A DNA stretch of 64,000 bases from Albugo candida. Taxonomy: Eukaryota > Oomycota > Peronosporomycetes > Albuginales > Albuginaceae. This document shows, in pieces, positions 11,850-22,297 of this stretch. Numbering within the stretch: the stretch's first letter is position 1; every line of letters starts with the position of its first letter. The notes under the pieces are model-generated. The model was not told the origin of the DNA. It saw only the letters and a list, made by a program, of their open reading frames with translations, and searched no databases. The stretch spans positions 1 through 64,000 of the forward strand of contig CAJNAR010000030.1 in NCBI GenBank assembly GCA_905220665.1, written 5' to 3'. The translations under genes were made by a program, and so were the position numbers.

Positions 11850-12728
11850 ATGGAAGAATTCCGAGGTATCAAGTTATTGATGCTATTATATCACCAGATA
11901 ATCGGCAAACTGTCATATGCGCAAGTACCACCCGCAGATTTGGCATCCACTCGAGTAATGTAATGGCATCATTTAATGAAAAAACAAGCAGCCAGAGCGA
12001 TGAAGAAGGTGGCGCGTTACTACTACGAAGAGCTTAATTATCAAGTGTCGGTGAAGGGTAAGGTCAGATTTTGTGATGTCGATGTACTTGTGAGCTTTGA
12101 GATTGTCTCCCCACCGCCTGCAGCACTTGTATTGATCAACTTTTTCAATGAGATTATGATTCCCTCATTAGTAGTGAAACAAATGGAGACTGGCATGGTC
12201 GTAACAAGAAAAGCTGATGAGACGACGGAGCTCCTAGAGATGATGCCACGTATAGTATAACGAACCTATACAAAGATCAACAATTACACCCTACACCGAC
12301 CAAATGTTCAGCCTGTCAATATTAAATTAGCGTACGAAAACACGCTGAAAGGCCCGTTCACGGTGAATCCCGCTATGTTCAGTGGCGAATTCAATCCTAA
12401 CTATAGTTCACTGAATGAAGTCTATCCTCTCAAAAATTCGGAAGCCGTCCTGTACATACGCACACTTAGGCCATGCTTCGTCTTCTCAGATAGAGAATTA
12501 GACTCCAACATCGTCAAGCGATGCCAATGGGCGTCATTGTGGCGGTTCAAAATTCGAGAGAACTTCCTTACTTTAACATCCACCAGCGTCCTAACAACCA
12601 TGGAAAAAGCGTTGATCTAATGGCATCAAAAGATGTAATATGGCAGAGGAGGTATCAAAGCCCTTTATAAACAATATACTGATGACAATGGCAATTGGGT
12701 ATCAAGTACAGGACCTCGTTGGATCTAG
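11850..12728 (+). pseudogene. Decayed gene, candidate secreted protein, unknown family
   Basis: From the ATG at 11850 one reading frame stays coding-like for about 293 codons without a frameshift. It is cut by in-frame TAA at 11961, 12258, 12618 and 12636 and ends at TAG 12726. The N-terminus (MEEFRGIKLLMLLYHQII, then SYAQVPP) resembles a signal peptide with a cleavage site. Later segments have ordinary protein composition, such as VNPAMFSGEFNPNYSSLNE near 12370 and an aromatic-rich tail near 12640-12725. The string TAATGGCATCA occurs at both 11961 and 12618 in the same frame, each time stop, Trp, His, which may reflect an internal repeat. I tried GT-AG introns around the first stop and none kept the frame. 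I recognise no family. It sits just outside copia A. Confidence 0.45.
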
Positions 12729-13340
12729 TGCGTGGAATTTGATTCATCCCGAATCTAAATGAGATTAGAAAGGAAAGTCAAAGTATCCAGTATGTTCACT
12801 CGATACCATGCCGTTTCTCTCCAACCTTTTGGATAGCTTTCATATTCCCGATTTATCGATAATGCTGTCGATAATGCTGGTGGGCAAATAACCTTTCTTT
12901 ACAAATTGTGATTATATCCCATTTCAGGGCTGTACATATAGAGCGTCGAAATCTACTGAATTAATATTAATTACCAGCGATCTTTTCAAAATAGTCGACG
13001 TTCACCAGGATAGTTAGAGTCCAACGGACGGTTTAATCTGAACTCGTACCGATACTTGATTGCTTGAGTCGTCAAACTGGCCCATAGACTCTGCAGACAT
13101 CAGCTTTTCTATTACTGGGAATACCGGAATAAGTGCACGGATTGATCTTTCGAGGTGTAGCAGCGGCTGGGTATTGCCTTTGACCCCGAGGTTTCAGAGT
13201 TGACTTTCGTTAGTGAGCACTTGGTGTAACAAATCGACTACAGAAGCATGTAATCAAGGACGTGAATGTGCAATATACCACAAAGAGGTCGACTATATGG
13301 TACACATCAAGATATTCAGTCATAAATAGTATAATGAACA
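12729..13340. other. Intergenic, nothing recognised
   Basis: No supportable frame. The 5' LTR of element B must lie somewhere in the sequence ending at 13677, but I could not place its start. Confidence 0.4.
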
Positions 13341-13678
13341 CCATTGTAGGGAGGTTGGTAATTTAGAGCAATTTCACATCTTTTACATGCCGCGCGCTGT
13401 CTCGTATTGTGGTAGTTAAGGTCGCCGCAATACAGGACTATCAACATGAACCTGGTAGGTATTTGTTTGATAGCGATGTATTCCGTTGAGTTCGAGACAC
13501 AGCGGGAATTGGATCTAGCGGCATAATCACGGCGGGGATGGTACGTCAGAAATAGAACGGTACATGCCAGGTTGGGCCACGAGAAGAGAAAGTTGTAGCA
13601 GTTGAATAAGACTAATATACGGAATTTGGCTTTTGCCACCAATCAAGTAGCTTATCCTTCCTCTCGGTAAAAAGACAG

Positions 13679-16600
13679 GTTATAAGCTTAAGCCCTATGA
13701 ATCAAGTTGTTCTAAATCAATCCCAAGCGCCGCATATGTCCCAAGCCGACGATGATGGATCCATTACAGAACCCAGCGCGAAAGAGGCTGTTGCCAGGCT
13801 TCTAGAATTGATGACGGAGATGAAGGGGCACATCGGAGCTCGACTTGACAGGATAGAAGTTCGAGAGGCTGAGTTAGACGAAGCTTCGTTCGTGTCTGCA
13901 GGTAGCGGCACCTTTCGCACTTACGCGGAGACACGCATTGCACTCTGTCGTAGCATGACGCTGGCCTTTCTTGAAGACGACGTTACGTTAAGCCCAGCAT
14001 AACAGCATGGAGTGGGACGTAGGCAATAAGAGGCAGCTAGAGTGGGAGTGGTACTAGGAATGCGCACACAGACGCCACAAGAATCCGCGTACAGAAAGGC
14101 ACAAGCGCAGGCGTACTTTTGTGGCGCCAAGGGTATCGCAAATCAGGAATTTAAAATTGTCAGTTGAGAGCTTCGAAGGCAAGGAAGTGTACCCCTTGGT
14201 GCTGGGTTTGGTCCTTGGGGGAAGAGTAATAATTTGCCAGGTTAGAATCACGTAAGAACTTAGTGAGTGCTGATGGTCTGCAGAAATTCAGATGGACGTT
14301 CTTGGAAGTCACTCAACTGGCAAAGCTGGTAAGCACTTCCACAGCTAGGTGGATACCTTCTACGCTGAACTCACAAGTGTGGTATTCATTGGACCGGATG
14401 AATATGAAGTTCGGCCCAATATTTCAAGATCCCAGGCATTCAAGCTCTTTACGTCGAAGAAGAAAGATTCCGTTTCATGGAATGATCACATGATGTTTAT
14501 GATGGCTGCGATTGATGCTTTTGTTGTTGCACCGGATTAGATTATCAAGAATATTGCTAAATATGCCTGCTCGTCTAGTTCATTCCAAGGAGTTCTCCTA
14601 GCGCGTCCAAATCTGCGGCGAGATGTTTTGAGACAAGCAGAGGAATTGGTGCACTTTGCCCAGATACATGATGCTAGACCTAGGTTTGGATGCAAGCCAA
14701 CGTTAGCCGCTGTCAAGAACATGGGAGATGGAGATCGTAGACACAGAATTTGGCATGAGAGCAAGAATCCATGTGCTTTCTTCTCATATGAAAAGGAAGG
14801 TCACTGCATGCGCGATTGCTCAAGCAAGGGCAGAGAAATTTTACGCTGGCTATCGCAAATGGTATGGACTCCGCATTCCATTGAATTCCCGACAGTGGGT
14901 CGAGTCGTCACTTAGTGAAAACGGCATGACAGCTTCATGACGTCGAAGACTTCGATAAAGAGTGCATGTTCCCGAACGGAGAGAGCATGCGGATGCAACT
15001 CCAGGGGAGCGCTAAGTTCATGGCTTGCGTTGACGGTGCAGTTAGCCAAGTCAAGTTAGTAGAAGTATATCAGGCAGAAAACCTCTTGTGAAATCTTATT
15101 TCGTATGAAAAGGTTGAGGGGATGGGGTAAGAGCTCTTCTACGATGGACATAAACGTTACGTTGTCCGTCGCAGTGCTATATGCAAAGTTTTTGAAGTAG
15201 ATAAGGGTACGAACAATGTATTATTGGTGATAGTTGTCGATACCGACATGAAGCAAGAGGATGATTGCGTTGCCTTGTCACTCGATGAATCAATGAAGTT
15301 TGCCGGACTCAGATATACAATCAGGCAGTCTGCTGGATTTTCACTTAGGTTTCGCTCATCTGTCGTATGACACAATTGAGCGCATGGCAGGTGACCTTGA
15401 TGATCGAATTCTTCCTATTAACAAGGAAAGACTGACGTATATTACAAGTGCTCATGGTAAACAGAGACGCAACACACATTCAAAGATGGACACGGGATTG
15501 AACGCGCTTATTGACAGAGTTGGCGGTGTCATCTGCGGTGACATCAAGGGGCCAATCACGGCGACCGACAGACTTCGAAACAGGTACATAATTAATTTCA
15601 TCGACCACAAGATTGGTTAGTGCCGCTTGTTCCTCGCCAAGACAAAGGACGAGGCGACGAAGCAGTTTGATCAGTTTCTCGTCTATTTTGAAAAGCGATT
15701 TGATTGCAAGATCCACTGCCTACGCACAATTGGGGGTAGTGAATTCAAGGTGGATGATTTGTTTTGCAAGAATAAGGGTGTTCGGTGTTCGTCGACAGCT
15801 AGCGGAAGCCGATAACCAGGCATCCAGCGGAAAGGCGGAGCGCATGCACCAAACGATAATGAATATGGTAGGCTCCTTGATTTTTGGTCTGGTTGACCTC
15901 TGAGCTTCTGGGGTGATGTGGCGGAATACTCAGCGTATAAGCTCAATCGCAGCCCTACTCGAAGAAACATTGCTCGCACGTCACCAATTGAGGTGCTTAC
16001 AGGTATTAAGCCTCGACTGACCGGCATTGTTATTCTCGGGTCACCGTGTACTGCTATCCGGAAACCCAAGCACAAAGCACTTGATCGACGCGGAGAGTAG
16101 AGCATCATTATCGGGATAAAGATAAAATCAAGGTTATCGTGTCCTATTTACGAGAGACCGGGTGGTACGTACCACGCAGCACGTCCAGAATATAATGAGA
16201 GAGGAAGCAAATGCGCAGCTCATCCGTAAAATCAGTGACGGATTTGAGGGAGAAATAAACGATGAAAAGCCTGCAAGTACAAGTAACGATGTTTCATATC
16301 GGGAGGATTCGCGCAAGGGACATATCAAGGAATAAACTCGTGAAAAACGTGGAGGTCAAGAACGACGGCTCACAAAAGGTCCTGCCGTTGAATCACTGAC
16401 TGTGTCTGGTCCAGGCATGGATATGGTAACGCGTTACGGAGGTAAAAGAACCTATTGCGTGAAATAGTTGGGGCGGTTCACGACGAAGATCCAAAGAACT
16501 GGAGTGCTGCAATAAAAAGCGACAAAAGTGAAGAATGGAAGCATGCAGCAAAGTCCGAACTTAATTCACTAATCGCGAATGACATCTGAAAGTTGGTTAC

Positions 16601-17070
16601 ACGCACTGATCAAATGCGCCCACTGCACACGAAATGGGTCTTCAAGACGAAATCAAATGCGAATGGCGATGTGGAACGCTACAAGGCACGCATGGTAGCG
16701 TGCGGTAATTAGTAGTCATTTGGAGATAGTTATACGATGACATTTGCCGCTGTCATGGACATGACCACAGGAAAAGTAAAGTTGGCATTATCGGACAATT
16801 TCGGCGTGCCAGCAAAACATGGAAATGTGCCAAATGCATATATCAAGGCGCCTACGGAGCGGATATGGACATATTTTTATATGTCCCACAGGGTATGATT
16901 GTGGAAAAGGATGAATTTCAAAGACTTGGTGTTCAGCAAGTTGGAGAGTTGGTTCTACAGCTTCAGCGTAGTCTCTATCGCCTAAAACAGGAAGCACGGC
17001 TTTTGAGCAAAACTATTGCATTCCATATTATTGCAATGGGGATTCGTGCAATGTGTCACGGAAACATGTC
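13679..17070 (+). mobile_element. Ty1/copia element B, decayed, 5' part
   Basis: It begins at a degraded primer site (GGTTATAAGCTT at about 13678-13689, directly after a CA). The gag N-terminal region is at 13697-13999. GAG-pre-integrase (FHLGFAHLSYDTIERM) lies near 15345, integrase pieces at 15480-16100 (EADNQASSGKAERMHQT near 15805), and reverse transcriptase from about 16500 (LHTKWVFKTKSNANGDVERY near 16625) to 17065. Many stops and shifts are present. The lineage is close to element C, sharing wording in integrase and RT. The RT is interrupted at ATGTC (17066-17070) by element C and resumes at 22127. No 3' LTR was found, and the 5' LTR lies in unresolved sequence before 13678. Confidence 0.85.
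17066..17070. repeat. Target-site duplication of copia C, left copy (ATGTC)
   Basis: ATGTC directly before the LTR, repeated exactly at 22127-22131. The duplicated bases lie inside the reverse transcriptase of element B. Confidence 0.93.
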
Positions 17071-17291
17071 TGTAGAAGCCGAGCTTCGAGTTAGATGGTT
17101 AATTGAGAACTTAATGTATTAAAGCTTATGTCTTGAGTTACCTTTGCTGTCCGTTACCTTCAATGTCCTCTGCGTAGGTTTCTCCATATCACCTTGCCCA
17201 TCCCGAATGGTCGCGTCGTTTCACCATCACTCATGCTCAGACCCATCAACAGTCGCACTCTGTCGCCTTCAGTAGTCGCACTGTTTCAACA
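17071..17291 (-). repeat. 3' LTR of copia C
   Basis: 221 bp, matching 21906-22126 at all but five positions. On the plus strand it begins TGTAGAAGCC and ends TTTCAACA. Confidence 0.95.
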
Positions 17292-17300
17292 CTCCTTCCC
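17292..17300 (-). other. Polypurine tract of copia C
   Basis: On the minus strand this reads GGGAAGGAG and abuts the 3' LTR. Confidence 0.8.
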
Positions 17301-17312
17301 GTGTGGAATTCC

Positions 17313-20300
17313 TTACCTACTGAGCATTACAAGTCCGCGTAGTTCGCTGAGTCGCGGCGCTGGGAGGACCTTGGTCAGGATTTCCGCACGCATACTCTTG
17401 GACTCGCAGTACTGTACCTTGATTACCTTCTTTTTCTCGAGATCCTTCACAAACTTGTACCGCACGTCAATATGCTTAGCTCGACCAGACGTGTCCTCAC
17501 TCCTGATCTGAGTTATCGCTGCTTGATTGTCGACGTGAAGTAGTGACTCCGTTGTAATTTGCATGCCGATCTCTTTAAGTAGCTCCAGTATGCCAACCAT
17601 TTCAGCGGCAGTTTGAGAAGCCGCCACAAACTCAGCCTCCATTGTAGATAGAGCCACGCATTTTTGTTTCTTGCATAGCCAGCCGACAATCATACCGCCC
17701 ACCATCAACACGCCACCGCTCACCGATTTGCGGTTAGTCTTGTCCGCTGCGTAATTAGCGTCGCTGAAAGCTTCAACTAGCACGCCTTCTCCTTTCATCG
17801 CAGATGGGTCACCGCGCATCATGAACTTGAGATGCTTGGTACCCTTCAGGTACTTGGCTATCTTCTTAATCAAGCGCCGATCACCTTCGCTCGGCGCATG
17901 CGAACTTCGGGTTGCTCGGTGTACTGCGAACGCTATATCGGGGCGCGTGCACCGGCTGATCCATAGGAGACTGCCCACCATCGACTGGAACATTTGCACA
18001 GTCGGCCTGTGTGGTGTGCCGCTACCTCTCGATGGTAGTAGTGTGCTGCCTGCGTCTTCATCTTCGCCATCTTCTCCACCGATCGGCACTCTCACTGATG
18101 CTGGCTTGGAAAAGCCGAACTTCTCGAGCATTTCGTCGATGACACATTACTGGTCCAATACCCAGCCGGTTTCGGCGTCATAGTCGAACACGATGCCAAG
18201 AAACTTGGTAACAATGCCGAGATCCTTTAGCTCAACAACCTTCATGTCATTAAAAAACTCGTCGACCTTCTGTACGCTGGTACCTGTAGCTAGTACATCA
18301 TCCACGTATATACCAACGAGTGTCTTGCCCTTGATATCCTCTTTGACGTATAAGCAGCTGTTCGTGTAGCTCTGGCTGAAGCCAAGTGACTTCAATATGT
18401 CGTTGGGCATCAGGTTGCATAGCCTGCCTGATTGTTCCAGGCCGTACAAGCCTTTCTTGAGTCTTAGAGCGAGCTGTCTCTTATCCATCACGCCGAGATT
18501 TTCCATTTATTCTGCGTCAATGTCCATACCCTGTGGAATGTGAAGTAAAATCTCCAAATCTTCTTCCTTGTCAGCTTTGACGTAAGCACTTGGCACATCG
18601 CCGTGACGTGCAGGCACGCCCCAGATTCTTGACACCGCGAGAATCACCTTACCAGATACCATCTCCACCACAGCCGAGAACGTGTATGTATAATCGACGC
18701 CATATATTTGTTCATCGCCACGTGCCACTAGCTTCGCTTTGTACCTCTCGATAGTACCGTCGGCGTGCATCTTGAGCTTATACACCCACTTACTGTGAAG
18801 CAACTTGGCGTCACGGGGCTTTTGTACCCCTTCCCATGTGTCATTGTGCTCCAAAGACTCTATTTCCGTTCTCATTGCCTCTTTCCATTGACCCACCCGC
18901 GGGTCTTTTATCGCTTCGCGATAACTCTTTGGGTCTTTGAGCAAAACTGTACTCACCCGGCTTACGGGCACGTGCTTGGAGCCCATGTTGCGCGTTCGCA
19001 TGTGATTAAGCGCCTCGTCCTCGGCGGGCAGTTGTTCGAAATCGCGGTCAGAATCTTCATCCGCGATTATGCTCCTTCCTGCCTTAGGTGAGCTCTTCTT
19101 TGATTTTGCTGTAATCTTCGCTCGCTGTGGTAGAGCTGTCTCCGGCTCCTTCCGCTTAGTGATCTCGCGCGGCTCTAGTACAGCGCCACGCAGTTTAGGG
19201 TCTTCACCCTCCAACTGCGCCTGTAACTGCACATTCTGATCACTGGTAAGCGTCTCAACGTTTCGAACGTGTTGAGTTGTGATAACAATTCTCTCCTTGG
19301 CAGGTAGACCCTGAATCCCTTGGTTCATCATTTTTGCCGAGTATCATTCCGACCTGTGCTCTTGGTTTCCACGCTCTTTTGCCGGGATTTCTGAACACCG
19401 AGCATGTACTGCCGAAAGTCACTATATCCGATAGTCTCGGTATAGTACCTGTCAACATCTCGATCGGCGACATACGTTTCCTATTGGTGCTGCATGAGGT
19501 CCGATTTAAAACATACGCCGCGTACTCAACGGCATCTCCCCAAAAGTACATCGATAGACCACTCGCAAACAGCATGTACCTCGCCATATTCACAATCGTC
19601 CTATGCATTCTTTTAGCTTTCCCGTTTGAAGCCTGATTGTCGGCTTCGCTAACTTGGCGTCTCACACCAGCTGAATTGCAAAACAGGTCCACGTTGGCGT
19701 ACTCTTTGCCGCCATCTGTGCGCAGCACATGGAAGCGACATTCAAATCTCTTTTCAAAGTAGAGTAGAAAGTTTTCGAAATTCTTGGTCGCCTCAACCTT
19801 GTTCTTCGCGACAAAAACGCGTACGTAGTTGGTTGAATAATCAACAAAGTTGATTAGGTACCTGTTACCACGCCTGTCTTTCGGTGTCATTGGTCTTTTG
19901 GTATTACTTCCGATAACCCCGCCAAGTTTGTCAATCGGGGCGTTTCTGCCCGTATCCTTCTTCGACTGATTGTTCTTACTTTGCTTGCCCTGCGTGCATG
20001 TGAGGCAATTAGGCCGAGATCGATCTGTTAGGTGAATCCCCGATCCCACCGAGTCGGCCATGCGTACAACAGTGTCGTAGGCCAAATGGCCGAGTCGCTG
20101 GTGAAGCTCAAGAAGTGTTGTCTTTGTTACTGCTTCGTCAAACTTGTCGTATACTTGTTGCACAGCCGAACTGAACCCTTGAGCTCGTTCCTCTTTTGTA
20201 AAATCGCATTTTACGTCAAGTGTTAGGACGTGGTTGCGGCGAAAGACGTCAAAAATCTTCATCTTGTCCGCTTGACGCACCACGTAGCTGTGGTGGCCGT

Positions 20301-21901
20301 GTCTCTAGAGGTAAATCCCGCGCTCTTCCAATGCACCATAGCTGATGATGTTATCAGCTAGGTTTTCTGCATAATGGACTTCAGATAGGTCGACCATGAC
20401 CTTTTGTCCATTTATCACTGTCTTTAGCTCAGCTGATCCAACCTTGGTTACTCGGACCATAGTGTTATTCTCCGCGTGACACGTATGCTCACATTCCACT
20501 GCATTCTTCAGCATCCTGGAATCCTTCACGAGGTGCACGCTCGACCCACTGTCTAAAATCCAGGAAGTGGAGTCAGCACCAGTACCGGTACCAACGGCTA
20601 ACGCGACTCTTCTAGATGCCGAGCCGACACCGCTCTTTTTCTTGGGGCAATTAGCTTTAACGTGCCCGGCTTCACCGCATCCATAACATGTTCGTGAGTC
20701 GGAGGTCCCGACTCGTGCGACGTAGCTCCCTCTACGCCCATTTTGGTCTGCTCGCCTATCGTGTTATACCGACCGCCTTATTCATAAACTGAGCGTTCAG
20801 TACGACCGGCTCCGTTTCTTTGCTTGCTAGTGCTGACTTCGAAGTCAATTGCAAATGCAACCAATTCGGCGGCTTGCACAAGATTGTCAGCTCTCTGGGC
20901 GTTTAGCCTAGTCAACATTGCGATCGGGGTATGTGCTGGAGCTGACTTGCATGAACATTCCAGCACACTTTGTTCCGAATTGCCCGACTGCTCTGCCACG
21001 TACGCCAAGTACTGGTAGTGCTCAGGCCACGTCCGGCTGCGATCCTTCTCGATCGTCATCAATTCGATCCCTTTCATCGATGAGATCGGTGTCATGTATA
21101 GCATCAACATGCTGTTCATAACGTGTAATGAGTGTTTGATACCACCGTCCAAACTGGTAGCATCTTTTCACAATAACTCAGAGCCGAGCCTTCAAGCTTT
21201 CCACTAAGCGCGAGAATCTTGAAGTCTTCCGGCCATTCACCTCCACTCATAAGCTGCGCCGCGCCAAGTCGCTGCAGAAAACGCATTCCCCATCCCTTGA
21301 AGTCGGCACCCACACCCACGTAATTCTCTTTTCCTGAGAACTTAGCAAAACCGGGCCAGTCTAGGTCCCTAGGTTTTGGTATTTTTAGTCCATGGCCTTC
21401 CGGTGGTACGAAATTCTGCGCTAAGGTTAGTTGCTCCCTTTGTTGCGGCGGCGGGTTAGGCGGCGGCATGTGCGAGGGTGCAGTCGGCGCGACAGTTGGC
21501 ATTGGATAGTCAAGTGATCCTCTTCTCATGCGACGGTCGCGCACTCGGATGAAATCCGTGAATGCTCTTGAACCGTTGAACGAGTGCTCGGAGGGTGGCT
21601 TGGGTTTGTCTTCAGCCCGGCGGCTCAACTGATCTTGCATCTTGAGTTGGTTCGCCATGAACTGGGCTTGCTGCTCTGCCATCCCCTCGAGGAGTCCTTC
21701 AAGTCGTCCCATGCGCTCAGAGCTCACGTCAGAGGTTTGACTAACGCCATCTTGGGCCTCGGAAGTTCCCGAGACCGATCGCGCCTCCTCTCGTATCTGA
21801 GACGGGTCAGTAAGCACGTTCAGTGCGTTCACGTTCGTCTCGGCAACGCCGCGTGCCGGGCCGAACTGAGCGGAGGTGGAGTCAGTATGCTTTGGGCTCA
21901 T
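17313..21901 (-). pseudogene. copia C Gag-Pol polyprotein, lightly disrupted
   Basis: It starts at ATG 21901 inside the primer site (MSPKHTDS). A 261-residue gag frame has a Pro-rich middle. A shift near 21130 leads to the rest of gag. The zinc knuckle (CYGCGEAGHVKANC) is near 20690, the protease (WILDSGSSVHLVKD) near 20550, GAG-pre-integrase (LHQRLGHLAYDT) near 20100, integrase to about 19350, copia RT at 18150-19000 with YVDD near 18300, and RNase H (SDANYAADKTNRKS near 17760) to 17313. Defects seen: frameshift near 21130, a further frame change between gag and the knuckle, TAG near 20305, frameshift near 19330, TAA at 18507-18509 and TAA at 18147-18149. Most domains remain long and clean, so decay is recent. 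Confidence 0.93.
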
Positions 21902-21905
21902 AACC
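21894..21905 (-). other. Primer-binding site of copia C overlapping gag ATG
   Basis: The minus strand reads GGTTATGAGCCC immediately after the 5' LTR, identical to element A. The gag ATG is at 21901-21899, within the site. Confidence 0.85.
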
Positions 21906-22126
21906 TGTAGAAGCCGAGCTTCGAGTTAAATGGTTTATTGAGAACTTAATGTATTAAAGCTTATGTCTTGAGTTACCTTCGCTGTCCGTTACCTTTAATG
22001 TCCTCTGCGTAGGTTTCTCCAAATCACCTTGCCCATCCCGAATGGTCGCGTCGTTTCACCATCACTCATGCTCAGACCCATCAACAGTCGCACTCTGTCG
22101 CCTTCAGTAGTCGCACTGTTTCAACA
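21906..22126 (-). repeat. 5' LTR of copia C
   Basis: A 221-bp LTR, the upstream one in element orientation, followed on the plus strand by ATGTC. Confidence 0.95.
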
Positions 22127-22199
22127 ATGTCTCTACTACAAAGCTGATGGTGAGGGTCAAACTGTCATGGGAGTGTATGTCGATGATTTGTGTATTAGG
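22127..22199 (+). mobile_element. copia element B, RT continuation after nested insertion
   Basis: After the second ATGTC the RT of element B resumes with CLYYKADGEG and the catalytic YVDD near 22170. Similarity stops around 22200, where other repeat sequence (element D or its flank) begins. Element B is therefore truncated downstream, and its RNase H and 3' LTR were not found. Confidence 0.8.
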
Positions 22200-22297
22200 T
22201 TTTCTTTTATTAACTACCGCACTTATGCCACTCGGTTTTGTTCTTCATTTATTACCCACTCCTCACTTCGTACGGGACACAATGGATTTAGATCCCA

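Larger units (their letters stand above)
17071..22126 (-). mobile_element. Ty1/copia LTR retrotransposon C (5.06 kb), nested in B
   Basis: A complete element on the minus strand with 221-bp LTRs (17071-17291 and 21906-22126) that differ at five sites, TG...CA ends, a 5-bp ATGTC target duplication, a primer site at 21894-21905 and a GGGAAGGAG purine tract at 17292-17300 (complement). Gene order on the minus strand is gag, zinc knuckle, protease, integrase, RT, RNase H. It inserted into the RT of element B, just upstream of that element's YVDD. With 5 of 221 LTR sites changed it looks slightly older than copia A. Confidence 0.96.

Noticed and set aside
11955..11996. An intron that would remove the first stop of the fossil gene
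   Set aside because: GT-AG candidates of 37 and 41 bp shift the frame into new stops and are shorter than any supported intron here.
11976..12260. Treating the 94-codon frame as an intact gene
   Set aside because: The same frame continues beyond both stops with protein-like sequence and an upstream leader, so it is better read as part of a pseudogene.
17821..18183. Plus-strand frame of 120 codons inside copia C
   Set aside because: It lies antisense to RNase H/RT of element C, which carries clear family motifs; it is a shadow frame.
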